Source: Alphaproteobacteria bacterium
GTDB lineage: Bacteria > Pseudomonadota > Alphaproteobacteria > UBA8366 > Aestuariispiraceae
Reading direction: 5' to 3'
Length of the DNA stretch: 64,000 nucleotides
Assembly: GCA_033344895.1 (NCBI GenBank)
Contig: JAWPMN010000001.1
Coordinates: 744,001 to 808,000 of the forward strand
In this document: piece by piece, positions 21,621-31,716 of the stretch
Position numbering within the stretch: the stretch's first letter is position 1
How the letters are laid out: each line of letters starts with the position of its first letter
The notes under the pieces: model-generated
What the model was told of the DNA's origin: nothing
Seen by the model: the letters and a program-made list of their open reading frames with translations, nothing else
Databases searched by the model: none
Translations under genes and position numbers: made by a program

Positions 21621-22859
21621 CTACAGCGCTTCGCCGCGGACCAGGCGCGGAAGGTCGCCGACAACGCCCATGGCGTGTCGCATCAGGAAATGCTTCACCG
21701 GCGGCAGTCGATTGACAGTGGCCAGTCCCAGGTCGCGCACGGCCCGGACCGGTGGCACATCGTTGGAGAACAGCCGCAGCAGGCCGTCGGTTACCGCGGC
21801 CAGGAGAACATTGTCGAAGCGTCGGCGCCGCTCATAATCCCGCAGGACCGAGGCTGAACCGATATCGAGCCCAAGCCGGGCCGCATCGACCAGGACCTCC
21901 GCAAAACCGGCGACATCGCGCAGCCCCATATTGAGGCCCTGCCCCGCGATCGGATGGATCGAATGGGCGGCATCGCCAATCAGGGCGAACCGCTGATCGG
22001 TATAGCGCGCCGCCTGCTGAAGGCTGAGCGGATAGGCGAAACGCGGGCCCGTCAGTTCGATGTCACCGAGCCAGTCGCCGAATCGCAGCTTCAATTCCGC
22101 CAGAAACTCGGCATCCTCCATGGCCATGAAACGCGCAGCACGATCCTTGTGTTCGGACCAGACGATGTTGCTGCGGTTTTCCGTCATCGGCAGCATGGCG
22201 AACGGTCCGCCCGGCAGGAAGAGTTCGACCGCGACACCGTCATGGGCGCGTTCGTGCCGGACGGTCGCGACCATGGATACCTGATCGTAGTTCCAGCCGC
22301 TGACAGCGATGCCGGCCTCCTCGCGCCGTTTGGAAAATTTCCCGTCGGCGGCGATTGCCAGCATTGCCGTGATTTCGCGCCCGTCCTCCAGCACCGCCAG
22401 GGCCCGGTCCGCATCGCGATCGATCTTGGCAACGGTAGCCGGCGCCAGCAAGGTCAGCCCCTCGGTCCGCGCCGCAACCTTGTGCAGGGCCTGACGTGTG
22501 ATGCGGTTCTCAATGATCCAGCCGAACGGGTCCTCGCCGACATCGGCATGATCGTAATGCAGGAACAGCGGCGAAACACCGCGCAGCGGGTGGCCGTCAG
22601 CGACGCGTATGTCCCAGATCGGCGAAGCGTGATCCGCCATTTCCTGCCAGATCCCCGACCCTTCCAGAACGCGTTTGGACCCCAGCGCAATGGCGGAGGC
22701 ACGGCCGTCGTAATCCAGGGACTGAACGGATTCAGGCGTCTCACGGTCCACCACGACGACCTGAAGTCCCGCCCGCGCCAAGGCGATCGCCAGACTGAGC
22801 CCGACCATTCCGCCACCGGCAAAGACCACATCCGTGCGCATTGTGTGTTCGCTCTCCAT
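21621..22859 (-). CDS. UbiH/UbiF/COQ6-family FAD-dependent hydroxylase
   Basis: This 412-residue flavin monooxygenase is of the ubiquinone-biosynthesis family. The dinucleotide fold starts at VVFAGGGMVGLSLAIALARAG. The GD motif is FALIGDAAHSIHPIAGQGLNMGLRD (about residues 295-320), the family signature. It would hydroxylate the ubiquinone ring at C5, C6 or C1 on the membrane; which position cannot be told from the sequence. A start at 22841 (MRTDV) is also possible. A long A+T-rich spacer separates it from the divergent glnK. Confidence 0.88.
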   Translation of the reverse strand: MESEHTMRTDVVFAGGGMVGLSLAIALARAGLQVVVVDRETPESVQSLDYDGRASAIALGSKRVLEGSGIWQEMADHASPIWDIRVADGHPLRGVSPLFLHYDHADVGEDPFGWIIENRITRQALHKVAARTEGLTLLAPATVAKIDRDADRALAVLEDGREITAMLAIAADGKFSKRREEAGIAVSGWNYDQVSMVATVRHERAHDGVAVELFLPGGPFAMLPMTENRSNIVWSEHKDRAARFMAMEDAEFLAELKLRFGDWLGDIELTGPRFAYPLSLQQAARYTDQRFALIGDAAHSIHPIAGQGLNMGLRDVAGFAEVLVDAARLGLDIGSASVLRDYERRRRFDNVLLAAVTDGLLRLFSNDVPPVRAVRDLGLATVNRLPPVKHFLMRHAMGVVGDLPRLVRGEAL

Positions 22860-23067
22860 TTTTCACGCATTCTCCCCGCTTCAAAGGGTCGTTCGCCGCC
22901 GCGCATCTGTCCAGTGCCAGAATGCCGCAAATTGATGATGATTTTTTAAGCAGAATACTGATTTGACTATTTATTAGGCATTTTTGAAGTTCTCGGAACG
23001 GAACTCTCAGCCGGTCAACCCGCTATATCCCATTGTTTAATATGCAAAAAATCGCTCAATCAGATTC
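22860..23067. other. Divergent intergenic region, ubi hydroxylase side
   Basis: No gene is seen between the ubi-type hydroxylase and the glnK promoter. The stretch from about 22,925 to 23,060 is markedly A+T-rich compared with the rest of the window and probably contains activator and promoter sites. I could not find a clear NtrC dyad in it. Confidence 0.4.
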
Positions 23068-23083
23068 TGGCACGCATCTTGTT
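23068..23083 (+). promoter_or_regulatory. Sigma-54 promoter of glnK-amtB
   Basis: TGGCAC-N5-TTGTT matches the sigma-54 -24/-12 consensus with correct spacing; only the -12 C is replaced by T. It lies about 160 bp before the PII gene, as expected for nitrogen-regulated glnK-amtB operons. Confidence 0.6.
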
Positions 23084-23219
23084 ATTAGCACCTCGAACCT
23101 TGTGCGCCGCAGCAATTCCGGCCGCGGTCGGCACCCGGGTTCTTCGCGGGGGGACGCTGGTCGATATCGCGAAGGTCCGGTCGCATGGCGCGGAGGGAGA
23201 GCGTACCAGGCTTTACTAG

Positions 23220-23582
<363 letters not shown>

Positions 23583-23598
23583 GGAGGTTCAAGGGAAA

Positions 23599-24930
23599 AT
23601 GTCTATCGCAACGAATTTCAAACGCGCCTCGATCGGCGGCGCCGTCGCCGCTGTCGCGGCGCTGGTGGCCACACCGGCCCTGGCGGAGGTCGAGATCGAA
23701 ACGGCCTACGTTTTCAACACCTTCTCGTTCCTGATCTCGGGTTTCCTGGTCATGTGGATGGCCTGCGGCTTCGCGATGCTGGAATCGGGTCTTGTCCGCA
23801 ACAAGAACACCGCGACGATCTGTTTGAAGAACATCGCGCTCTACTCCGTGGCGGGCCTGATGTACTACCTGATCGGCTACAATCTGATGTATGTCGATGT
23901 CTCCGGCTGGATCGGCAGTTTCGCGATCTTCTATGACGGCTCGCTGGACGAAGCCGCGCTGGCCGTGGAAGTGGCCGATGTCGGCTATTCGACCATGTCC
24001 GACTGGTTCTTCCAGATGGTGTTCGTGGCGACCGCCGCATCGATCGTGTCCGGTACCGTCGCGGAGCGCATCAAGTTCTGGCCGTTCATGATCTTCACGA
24101 TCGTCCTGACCGCGGTGATCTATCCGGTTCAGGCCTCCTGGACCTGGGGCGGCGGCTGGCTCTCCGAAATGGGCTTCTCCGACTATGCCGGATCAACGCT
24201 TGTGCATAGCTGCGGCGGTTGGGCGGCCCTGGTCGGCGCCATCCTGCTTGGCCCGCGGAAAGGCAAGTACACGTCCGACGGCAAGGTGAACCCGATCCCG
24301 GGCGCCAACCTGCCGCTGGCTACGCTGGGCACCTTCATCCTGTGGCTCGGCTGGTTCGGCTTCAACGGCGGTTCCGTCCTGGCCCTGGGCTCGGCAGCAG
24401 CCGCTGCGGAAATGTCCATCGTCTACGCCAACACGAACCTGGCCGCGGCTGCCGGTGTCGTCGTGGCTATCCTGATGACCCAGATCCTCTACAAGAAGAT
24501 CGACCTGACCATGGCCCTGAACGGCGCCATCGGCGGCCTGGTCGCCATCACCGCCGGTCCGGCCCTGGAATTCAGCTTCCTGGCCATCATCGTCGGCGGT
24601 GTCGGCGGCGCGCTGGTCGTGATCGCCATTCCGCTGATCGACAAGTTGAAGATCGACGATGTGGTCGGCGCCATCTCGGCCCACCTTGTTGCCGGTATCT
24701 GGGGCACGCTCTGTGTCGCGTTCTTCGGCGACGGCGATCTGATCGCCCAGATCACGGGCATCGTCGCGGTCGGCGTCTGGACGATCGTCACCAGCGCCAT
24801 CGTCTGGGGCATCCTGAAGGCCACCATCGGCCTGCGTGTCTCCGAAGAAGACGAAATGATCGGGCTCGACAAGGCCGAGCTCGGCATGGAGGCCTATCCG
24901 GAATTCGGTTCGGGTTCCTCCTCGATGTAA
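23599..24930 (+). CDS. amtB: Ammonium transporter AmtB
   Basis: This is a 443-residue ammonium channel. A cleavable signal peptide (residues 1-27, ending ATPALA) precedes eleven membrane helices. The pore histidine pair is visible in TLVHSCGGW and SAHLVAGIWGT, with the conserved Asp in FSDYAG. The C-terminal cytoplasmic tail (VSEEDEMIGLDKAELGMEAYPEF) is the GlnK-binding region. A GAGG site precedes the ATG at 23599. A strong terminator follows, so glnK-amtB is a two-gene operon. Confidence 0.96.
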   Translation: MSIATNFKRASIGGAVAAVAALVATPALAEVEIETAYVFNTFSFLISGFLVMWMACGFAMLESGLVRNKNTATICLKNIALYSVAGLMYYLIGYNLMYVDVSGWIGSFAIFYDGSLDEAALAVEVADVGYSTMSDWFFQMVFVATAASIVSGTVAERIKFWPFMIFTIVLTAVIYPVQASWTWGGGWLSEMGFSDYAGSTLVHSCGGWAALVGAILLGPRKGKYTSDGKVNPIPGANLPLATLGTFILWLGWFGFNGGSVLALGSAAAAAEMSIVYANTNLAAAAGVVVAILMTQILYKKIDLTMALNGAIGGLVAITAGPALEFSFLAIIVGGVGGALVVIAIPLIDKLKIDDVVGAISAHLVAGIWGTLCVAFFGDGDLIAQITGIVAVGVWTIVTSAIVWGILKATIGLRVSEEDEMIGLDKAELGMEAYPEFGSGSSSM

Positions 24931-24989
24931 GTCGAGGAGACATCAAAGAAGGAAACGACCCGAACCACCCGTTTCCACCCCGCAAAACT

Positions 24990-25022
24990 TCCCCGGAGGG
25001 TCCGCCTTCCGGGGATTTTTTT
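24990..25022 (+). terminator. Rho-independent terminator of glnK-amtB
   Basis: A CCCCGGA (24991-24997) and TCCGGGG (25008-25014) stem is followed by ATTTTTTTG. Confidence 0.85.
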
Positions 25023-25192
25023 GTTTACGGACAGGCGACAACAAGGTGAGTAGGGCGCATCGGACGGGCCGCGCATGCCCCCTGTCAAACCCTCCCAAAT
25101 CTAGTATAGTCTACCCTATCAAGCGAATGGCGCGCTATTTGCTTCCATCCATAGCGGATGGAAGGGGCTATTCGGATTCTTACCGACATGGG

Positions 25193-26419
25193 ATGACAAT
25201 GGGCGGATCGCGTCTCGAGTTACTGAAGAATTTCCCTTATCGGCGCCTGACCGCGCTGCTGGACGGCATTGAACCCGCCCAGTCACCGCTGTTCCTGCAG
25301 ATCGGTGAACCCCAGGATGCCGTGCCGGATATGGTGCTGCCGACCGTCACCGCGAATGCCGCACATCTTGGCAAGTATCCGCCGCCGAACGGAGCCCCCG
25401 ACTATAACGAGGCCGTTGCCCGCTGGATCGAGGGGCGTTACGGCCTGGAAGCGGGCGCCGTGGATCCCGTCACGCAGGTAACAGCGCTTTGCGGCACCCG
25501 CGAGGGCCTGTTTCAGGCCGCGCTGATGGCCATCATCCGGAAACGCGAGCGCATGCGCGACCCCGGCATCGCGCCGGCGGTGCTGGTACCCAACCCGATG
25601 TATCACGTCTATTTCGGCGGCGCCGTCGTCGGAGACGCCGATCCCATCCTGCTGAACGCTACGGCGGAGAATGGCTTCCTTCCGGATTATGCCGGGCTGC
25701 CGGAATCGGTGCTGGACCGCACGGCGATCTGCTATCTGTGCACTCCAGGCAACCCGACCGGTGCCGTGGCCTCCCCGGAAGCGGTGCGCGACCTGCTGGC
25801 GCTGGCGCGCAAGCATGATTTCGTTCTGGCCGTTGACGAATGCTATTCGGAAATCTGGTTCGATCGCGCCCCGGCAGGCGGCTTCGATGCGGCGCAGGCG
25901 CTGGGCGGGACGGAGAATCTGCTGGTATTCAATTCCCTGTCCAAGCGATCCGGCTCGCCGGGACTGCGCTGCGGCTTCGTCGCCGGTGACCCGGAACTGG
26001 TCGAAGCCATGACTTTGTTGCGCAGCTATGGCGGGGCGCAGGTACCCGGCGCCCTGATGGCGGCCGGCACGGCGCTGTGGCGGGATGAGGCCCATGCCGT
26101 CGCCAACCGCGAGCGCTACCATAATTTGGTCCAGATCGCGGACCATCATCTGTCCGGAATACCCGGCTATCGCAAACCGGAAGCGGGCTTCTTCCTCTGG
26201 ATGGATGTATCCGCGACATTCGGGGATGGCGAGGCGGCCGCCAGGCGGCTTTGGGCGGATGCCGGGGTGAAAGCCTTGCCGGGCCGCTACATGGCACGAC
26301 CGGATCCAAGTACGGATGCCAGCCCGGGCGACGCCTATCTGCGGCTTGCCCTGGTACATGATCCGGACACGGTCGCCCGGGCGATGGAACGCGTCGCCGG
26401 CGTATTCAGCGCCGCCTGA
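25193..26419 (+). CDS. Class I/II aminotransferase (DapC-like)
   Basis: This is a 408-residue fold-type I PLP aminotransferase. It has the N-terminal PLFLQIGEPQD, CTPGNPTGAVASPE (about 182-196), DECYSEIW for the PLP ring Asp/Tyr, and the Schiff-base lysine in FNSLSKRSGSPGLRCGF (about 248-264). The set matches alphaproteobacterial N-succinyldiaminopimelate aminotransferases (DapC) used in lysine and peptidoglycan synthesis, but related enzymes differ in substrate. The start is set at the ATG at 25193; the ATG at 25199 is equally possible, and neither has a strong ribosome-binding site. It is followed by ftsK. Confidence 0.8.
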   Translation: MTMGGSRLELLKNFPYRRLTALLDGIEPAQSPLFLQIGEPQDAVPDMVLPTVTANAAHLGKYPPPNGAPDYNEAVARWIEGRYGLEAGAVDPVTQVTALCGTREGLFQAALMAIIRKRERMRDPGIAPAVLVPNPMYHVYFGGAVVGDADPILLNATAENGFLPDYAGLPESVLDRTAICYLCTPGNPTGAVASPEAVRDLLALARKHDFVLAVDECYSEIWFDRAPAGGFDAAQALGGTENLLVFNSLSKRSGSPGLRCGFVAGDPELVEAMTLLRSYGGAQVPGALMAAGTALWRDEAHAVANRERYHNLVQIADHHLSGIPGYRKPEAGFFLWMDVSATFGDGEAAARRLWADAGVKALPGRYMARPDPSTDASPGDAYLRLALVHDPDTVARAMERVAGVFSAA

Positions 26420-26459
26420 GAACGAAGACTGACGAACCGCGTAAGAGCGAGACGAGACC

Positions 26460-28841
26460 ATGGTTGCGAAAACACAGGAAAAGGCAGCCTTTCTGCCGGC
26501 CGGAACAACCGATTATCTGCGCAAGCGCGGCATCGAATGTCTGGGCGTTGGCCTGATCGTCCTCGGTCTTGCCTTGCTGGCCGCGCTGATAAGCTACGAC
26601 CCGCTGGACCCGTCCCCCAACACGGCCACAGACCGCATCGCCACCAATCTGCTGGGCATGACCGGCGCCGCGATTTCCGATGTCGCCCTGCAGAGCCTCG
26701 GCATGGCGGCCTTTCTGGGCTTTCCGTTGCTTGCGGGCTGGGGCTGGCGCCTGGTGGTCGATCGGTCACTGCCGCGTGCCTGGGTCCGTCTGGCACTGAC
26801 CCCGGTTCTGGCCATCCTGACCGCCGCCGCCCTCGCCACCCTGCCGGCGCATGATTCCTGGCCCATCGCATCCGGGCTGGGGGGCTTCCTCGGGGATATG
26901 AGCCTGGGCGCCCTGACCGCCGTTCTGCCGCCTGTGGAGCCCGGCTGGATCGGTTTGGTCCTTGCCGTCCCGGCCGCCGCCATCGCGCTCTATGGCTTCG
27001 GCATCACATTGGGGGAATGGCGCGCGCTTGGCGTTCAGGGATGGACGGGCCTCCGCGGCGCCGCGAGTCTGGCCCGGAAATCCGATCAGTTGGCCCCGGC
27101 GCTCAAGGATCTGCTGACCCGCGATACCGGGCGCGTCGAGCCGACCCTGGACCGTTCCGTCAAACGGGAGACGCCTCAGCGGGTCACCCCGGCCGCCCCG
27201 CGCCCGCAGCGGGAAGATCGCGTGGAGACGCCCGAAGCCACCCGTCCCTCCAAGCGCGCGAAACAGGAACAGCAGATCCGACTGGACCTGCCGCCGCAGG
27301 ATGGCGAGTTCCACCTGCCGCCGATCGATATCCTGGTCGACCGTCAGCCCGATCCGGAGGCGCAATCCCAGAATGCCGAGGGCCTGGAACAGAATGCCCG
27401 CATGCTGGAGGGCGTGCTGGAAGATTTTGGTGTCAAGGGCGAGATCGTACGCGTACGCCCCGGCCCCGTTGTTACCCTTTACGAGCTGGAACCGGCGCCG
27501 GGCACCAAGACCAGCCGCGTGATCGGCCTGAGCGACGACATCGCCCGTTCCATGTCGGCGATTTCCGTCCGTATCGCGACCGTGCCGGGACGCAGCGTGA
27601 TCGGTATCGAACTGCCGAACGGCCGACGCGAGATGGTGGGCTTCCGGGAGCTGGTCGCGTCGGACACCTATGACCGGTCGAAGTCGAAGCTGCCGCTGAT
27701 CCTGGGCAAGGATATCGGGGGCGCGCCTGAAGTCGTCGACCTGGCAACCATGCCACATCTGCTGATCGCCGGTACGACCGGGTCCGGGAAATCAGTCGGC
27801 ATGAACACGATGATCCTGTCCCTGCTCTACAAGATGACGCCGGACCAGTGTCGCTTCATCATGATCGACCCGAAAATGCTGGAACTGTCCGTCTATGACG
27901 ACATTCCTCATCTGCTGGCCCCGGTCGTCACCGATCCGAAGAAGGCGGTGGTCGCCCTGAAATGGGCGGTGCGGGAGATGGAAGACCGCTATCGCGCCAT
28001 GTCGAAACTCGGGGTCCGGAATATCGAGGGCTACAACAAGCGCGTCGCCGAAGCGTCCCGCAAGGGTGAGGTCATCACCCGCCGGGTGCAGACCGGGTTC
28101 GACGCCGAAAGCGGCAAACCGATCTTCGAAGACGAACCGCTGGACCTGAGCCCCCTTCCCTATATCGTCGTTCTGGTCGACGAGATGGCGGACCTGATGC
28201 TGGTCGCCGGCAAGGATATCGAAGCCTCCATCCAGCGTCTGGCGCAGATGGCACGTGCCGCGGGCATCCATCTGATCATGGCGACGCAGCGCCCCTCGGT
28301 CGATGTCATCACCGGGACGATCAAGGCCAACTTCCCGACCCGGATTTCCTTCCAGGTGACATCGAAAGTCGACAGCCGAACCATCCTTGGCGAACAGGGC
28401 GCCGAACAGCTGCTGGGCAAGGGCGACATGCTGCATATGGCCGGCGGCGGACGCGTGACCCGTGTGCACGGCCCGTTCGTCGACGACAGCGAAGTTGAGG
28501 CGGTTTGTCAGTACCTTAAGTCCATGGGCACACCGGCCTATGTTGACAGTGTGACAGACGAAGACGATATGACAGGCGGTTTCGATACCGATGTCAGCGG
28601 CGCCAGCAGCCCGATGGGCGGCGGAAGCGGCGATGACGGCGGTGAAAATTCGCTCTATGACCAGGCCGTGGCCCTGGTCGCCCGGGAAGGCAAATGCTCG
28701 ACCAGCTTCGTGCAGCGCCATCTCCAGATCGGCTACAACAGGGCCGCCCGGATCGTCGAGCGCATGGAAAAGGAAGGTGTCGTCAGTGCGGCCAACCATG
28801 TCGGAAAACGTAACGTCCTTATCGGCGATCACTCCGCTTAA
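26460..28841 (+). CDS. ftsK: DNA translocase FtsK
   Basis: This is a 793-residue FtsK/SpoIIIE translocase that pumps chromosome termini through the division septum and activates dimer resolution. The N-terminus has four membrane helices (about 25-195). A charged linker (about 210-290) is short compared with E. coli. The motor has the alpha-beta region, Walker A AGTTGSGKSVGMN (about 438-450), Walker B YIVVLVDEMADLM and MATQRPSVDVITG. The C-terminal gamma winged helix (about 725-790) reads polarity sequences. The start is the ATG at 26460. The 3' end overlaps lolA by 44 bp. Confidence 0.95.
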   Translation: MVAKTQEKAAFLPAGTTDYLRKRGIECLGVGLIVLGLALLAALISYDPLDPSPNTATDRIATNLLGMTGAAISDVALQSLGMAAFLGFPLLAGWGWRLVVDRSLPRAWVRLALTPVLAILTAAALATLPAHDSWPIASGLGGFLGDMSLGALTAVLPPVEPGWIGLVLAVPAAAIALYGFGITLGEWRALGVQGWTGLRGAASLARKSDQLAPALKDLLTRDTGRVEPTLDRSVKRETPQRVTPAAPRPQREDRVETPEATRPSKRAKQEQQIRLDLPPQDGEFHLPPIDILVDRQPDPEAQSQNAEGLEQNARMLEGVLEDFGVKGEIVRVRPGPVVTLYELEPAPGTKTSRVIGLSDDIARSMSAISVRIATVPGRSVIGIELPNGRREMVGFRELVASDTYDRSKSKLPLILGKDIGGAPEVVDLATMPHLLIAGTTGSGKSVGMNTMILSLLYKMTPDQCRFIMIDPKMLELSVYDDIPHLLAPVVTDPKKAVVALKWAVREMEDRYRAMSKLGVRNIEGYNKRVAEASRKGEVITRRVQTGFDAESGKPIFEDEPLDLSPLPYIVVLVDEMADLMLVAGKDIEASIQRLAQMARAAGIHLIMATQRPSVDVITGTIKANFPTRISFQVTSKVDSRTILGEQGAEQLLGKGDMLHMAGGGRVTRVHGPFVDDSEVEAVCQYLKSMGTPAYVDSVTDEDDMTGGFDTDVSGASSPMGGGSGDDGGENSLYDQAVALVAREGKCSTSFVQRHLQIGYNRAARIVERMEKEGVVSAANHVGKRNVLIGDHSA

Positions 28842-29532
28842 GGCGCTGTCCCGCGTTCTGCTGCTCAGTTCTTTCCTGGCTGCTTCGGTCAGTGCAGCGC
28901 TGACCCAGTCCGCTTTCGCCCAATCGGCGCAGTTCACCGACCCCAATTCAAATGCCGTCGCGTCGCGCGCGGCCTCGTTGGGCCCGGACGAGCAGCGCAT
29001 CCTGCTGAACGAGGTGGAGAGCTACTTCGACGGCGTCGGAACGATGCAGGCGCGGTTCCTGCAGTACAATATGGACGGATCGGTCTATCGCGGTGACGTG
29101 AAGATCAATCGGCCCGGCAGGATGCTGATCGATTACGACGATCCCGTCCCCTACAAGATCGTCGCCGACGGCAATTTCTACATCTTCGTCGATGAAGACC
29201 TGGAGGAGGTGTCGCACATCCCGCTGGCCCTCACTCCGGCCAACATGCTGCTGCGCCAGCCGATGAATCTCGGTGAGGAACTGACCGTGGTGGACGCGGC
29301 GCGCGACAGCGGCGTGTTGTATGTCACCGTCGCCCAGAAAGAGGCGGAAGACGCGGGCACCCTGACCCTTGCCTTCAACGAGGAGCCCCTGGCGCTGCGT
29401 CAATGGACCGTCATCGACGCCCAGGGCGTCGTGACACGTGTCCTGCTACAGAACCCGAAGACCGGCGTTAAATTCGCAAAGGATACCTTCACCTTCGTAA
29501 ACCCCTGGAGCACGCGCGAAGGCGGAAACTGA
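28798..29532 (+). CDS. lolA: Outer-membrane lipoprotein carrier LolA
   Basis: This is a 244-residue periplasmic chaperone that ferries lipoproteins from LolCDE to the outer membrane. A signal peptide (about residues 1-42, ending QSAFA) is followed by the LolA half-barrel: YFDGVGTMQARFLQYNMDGSVYRGDVKINRPGRMLIDYDDP, then ADGNFYIFVDEDL and the closing VKFAKDTFTFVNP. The start at 28798 lies inside the end of ftsK. The ftsK-lolA pairing is common in Alphaproteobacteria. Confidence 0.9.
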   Translation: MSENVTSLSAITPLKALSRVLLLSSFLAASVSAALTQSAFAQSAQFTDPNSNAVASRAASLGPDEQRILLNEVESYFDGVGTMQARFLQYNMDGSVYRGDVKINRPGRMLIDYDDPVPYKIVADGNFYIFVDEDLEEVSHIPLALTPANMLLRQPMNLGEELTVVDAARDSGVLYVTVAQKEAEDAGTLTLAFNEEPLALRQWTVIDAQGVVTRVLLQNPKTGVKFAKDTFTFVNPWSTREGGN

Positions 29533-29577
29533 CGGAGCGTAAAAGACTGCAACACGGTTGAGCGAACTGAAACCGCG

Positions 29578-30582
29578 CTAGAAGTAGACGGTCCTGTCGC
29601 TCCGCGTTGCTGGATTCTGACCGGTGGTAGCGGAGTTCGTATCGGTGGGATTGGCACTAGCCGTGTTGGTGCGTGTGGTCCAGCCCTTCGCCTTGTACTG
29701 CGCGACCGCATCCTTGTTGGGATGCCCGTAGTGATTCTTGCCGCCGGTCGTAAGCCCGTAGGTCATCTGCAGAAGGTGACCGCCGCCCGGATTATTCGGA
29801 ATGCGTGCCTTGGCGTGGTTCATGTGCTCGCGTGACCCGTGATGATAGGCGAACAGCTTCTTGACCGTCCCGCCGGGACTTGCGCCCCCACTGAGCGATG
29901 GAATCTTATGGTACGGCGCATCGCCCGGCATCACGATCCTTTCCTGATCCGCGCCCGCGCCGTCATGTTTCACCAGAGTACAGATCAGGCCGCTGAGATT
30001 GCGGTCCGCCGCGTTGTAGTCGGTGGCCTGCTCGATGTAGAGATCAATGTGGCCGGTTTGCGCCAGGAGTTGATAGCGAACGCCCGGCGCGCCGTTCGGA
30101 AAGCATCGGATATTTGTCAGCTTACGCACGAACTTTACACATTGTGGGCCGATCTTCTGTCTCGGCACCAGCCAGTTGAGCCCCTTGACCTTGGCCTCGG
30201 CCTTCGTTGCCGAAAAGTAATGATCCTTGTCCCAATGCGACAGGATCACCGTCGGCTTGTGGGTGGTATCGATCTTCGGCGCGATGTTACCCCACCCTTT
30301 CTCTCCCGCTTTGCCATGGGTCGGATGATGACGGTGGGTGCGTGAACATTGTCCACAGCCACCTCCCAGATCGAAGAACAGGATCGGTTTGTCGTTCCCG
30401 TCCCCGTCCTTCGCGACGATCGCGTTGCAATCGCCCTGCCCGAAATCGATCGCCCTGACGCCTTTTACCTCGCTGCCCGCCTTCGCCATCGTCGTCAGCA
30501 CCTCGGCGCTGGACGGCACCCAACTCGTCATCACGGCGATTTTCACGTTTCCCAGCGAATTGACCCAGACTTCTTTCGCCAT
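29578..30582 (-). CDS. ComEC-like metallo-beta-lactamase-fold protein
   Basis: This is a 334-residue MBL-fold hydrolase related to the soluble domain of the DNA-uptake protein ComEC. Landmarks are IDFGQGDCNAI (about 45-55), the metal motif SHWDKDH (His116, Asp118, Asp120, His121), MPGD (Asp221), YHHGS (His247/248) and a C-terminal YGHP (His287). ComEC MBL domains degrade one DNA strand, so a nuclease is possible. There is no signal peptide. The C-terminal 30 residues are Thr/Asn-rich. Its ATG overlaps the upstream stop (TGATG), so it is coupled to the cassette starting at 32409. I infer a secreted or delivered effector; the alternative is a housekeeping hydrolase. Confidence 0.75.
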   Translation of the reverse strand: MAKEVWVNSLGNVKIAVMTSWVPSSAEVLTTMAKAGSEVKGVRAIDFGQGDCNAIVAKDGDGNDKPILFFDLGGGCGQCSRTHRHHPTHGKAGEKGWGNIAPKIDTTHKPTVILSHWDKDHYFSATKAEAKVKGLNWLVPRQKIGPQCVKFVRKLTNIRCFPNGAPGVRYQLLAQTGHIDLYIEQATDYNAADRNLSGLICTLVKHDGAGADQERIVMPGDAPYHKIPSLSGGASPGGTVKKLFAYHHGSREHMNHAKARIPNNPGGGHLLQMTYGLTTGGKNHYGHPNKDAVAQYKAKGWTTRTNTASANPTDTNSATTGQNPATRSDRTVYF

Positions 30583-31712
30583 CAGGCTTCCACCTTCACC
30601 CAGGTACTCTCGGGCTGCGGTGGCCAGACCAGCATTGCCTCGAACCCGTGTTCAGGCGTCATGGCACCTTCCTCCTTGCAGAGGGCATGGGGCAGCGCCA
30701 CTCCAAAACCGGGATGTGCAAAATAGTACAATCGCCAGTCCCGATCTGATTGGTCGCGCCAAACGGCGTGGTTCTCTTCTGCTTTCGTGTGAAACGTATA
30801 CCCCGCGCAGCTAAGCAACCATCCGTTCATTTCGATATCGTTTTCGATCGAAATCGATACCCCATCAAACCCCTTGCCCCATAGATTTTCGCACAATGTA
30901 CGGAATGCGCCGCCACCGGCCTGATAGTCGGTGTCCGGTTGCAGCCGGAACCCGTATCCGGCCAAAAACGTTTCGAGCGAACCGAACTCGATCACCGGCG
31001 GTGGCGTGTTAGGTACCGGCGTGGGCAGCGGCGGCGCGCTGCCGCCGCCGTCGTCGTCCGGCAGATCGATATCTACCACATGGTTGAGGCTGAAGACCTC
31101 CTCCAGATACTGGCGCCCCTCGTCCTCCAGTTCATGCCTTTCCAAATCGTCCAATAGAACAAAGGTGTCATCATAGGGGTCGTTTGCGACCATCATGATG
31201 AAGGCATCCGAGAGTTCGACCTCCTCAATCTCGTCGGGCGTCATGTCTTCGTCAGCCGCTTCGATTGCGATCAACTGCCACGTTCCGACTGGAAAACCGG
31301 CAAGGATGTTGCCGCATTCCTCATGATCCGCCGTAATGTACAGATAAACCGTGCCCAACTGGTTAGGGTCCGAGTGCATTTCATCCAACAAGTTCTTTCG
31401 CTGTTCGATTATGTCGCTGTCAGCCGGATCAAGTTGTGAAGGATCGATCTCTCGGTAGTTACTTGTTGATTGCATTACGCCGTCGAACTGATAGGCCGTA
31501 ATTCCATCAAGCTCGATCCAGTAAGCAATCTCGTCGGCAAGGTCCCCATCGAGAGCCTCCCCGGGATGCGTGGTATCCACGTCAAAGCGATAAACCGGCT
31601 CAATTGATTCCACGAAGACATACATAAAAAGCTTCTCAGGTTCAGGCTGAACCGCGTTGAACCCGTCATCATCGGACAGGCTCGCTTGCCCCATTCCTGC
31701 CAGTGTAGACAT
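30582..31712 (-). CDS. Unknown two-domain protein with proline-rich linker
   Basis: This is a 376-residue protein that I do not recognise. It starts at the ATG at 31710-31712, 4 bp after the LysM gene's stop, with GGAAG upstream. Residues 1-215 are acidic, strand-rich and helical with no motif. Residues about 219-241 form an Asp/Gly then Pro-rich linker. Residues 242-376 are a second domain with three cysteines and many aromatic residues. Base composition is visibly lower in GC than the flanking chromosome. It is sandwiched between a LysM/peptidoglycan-binding gene and an MBL gene with near-zero spacing, so the three products probably act together, for instance as an immunity protein, adaptor or second effector. 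Confidence 0.7.
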   Translation of the reverse strand: MSTLAGMGQASLSDDDGFNAVQPEPEKLFMYVFVESIEPVYRFDVDTTHPGEALDGDLADEIAYWIELDGITAYQFDGVMQSTSNYREIDPSQLDPADSDIIEQRKNLLDEMHSDPNQLGTVYLYITADHEECGNILAGFPVGTWQLIAIEAADEDMTPDEIEEVELSDAFIMMVANDPYDDTFVLLDDLERHELEDEGRQYLEEVFSLNHVVDIDLPDDDGGGSAPPLPTPVPNTPPPVIEFGSLETFLAGYGFRLQPDTDYQAGGGAFRTLCENLWGKGFDGVSISIENDIEMNGWLLSCAGYTFHTKAEENHAVWRDQSDRDWRLYYFAHPGFGVALPHALCKEEGAMTPEHGFEAMLVWPPQPESTWVKVEA

Positions 31713-31716
31713 AGCT

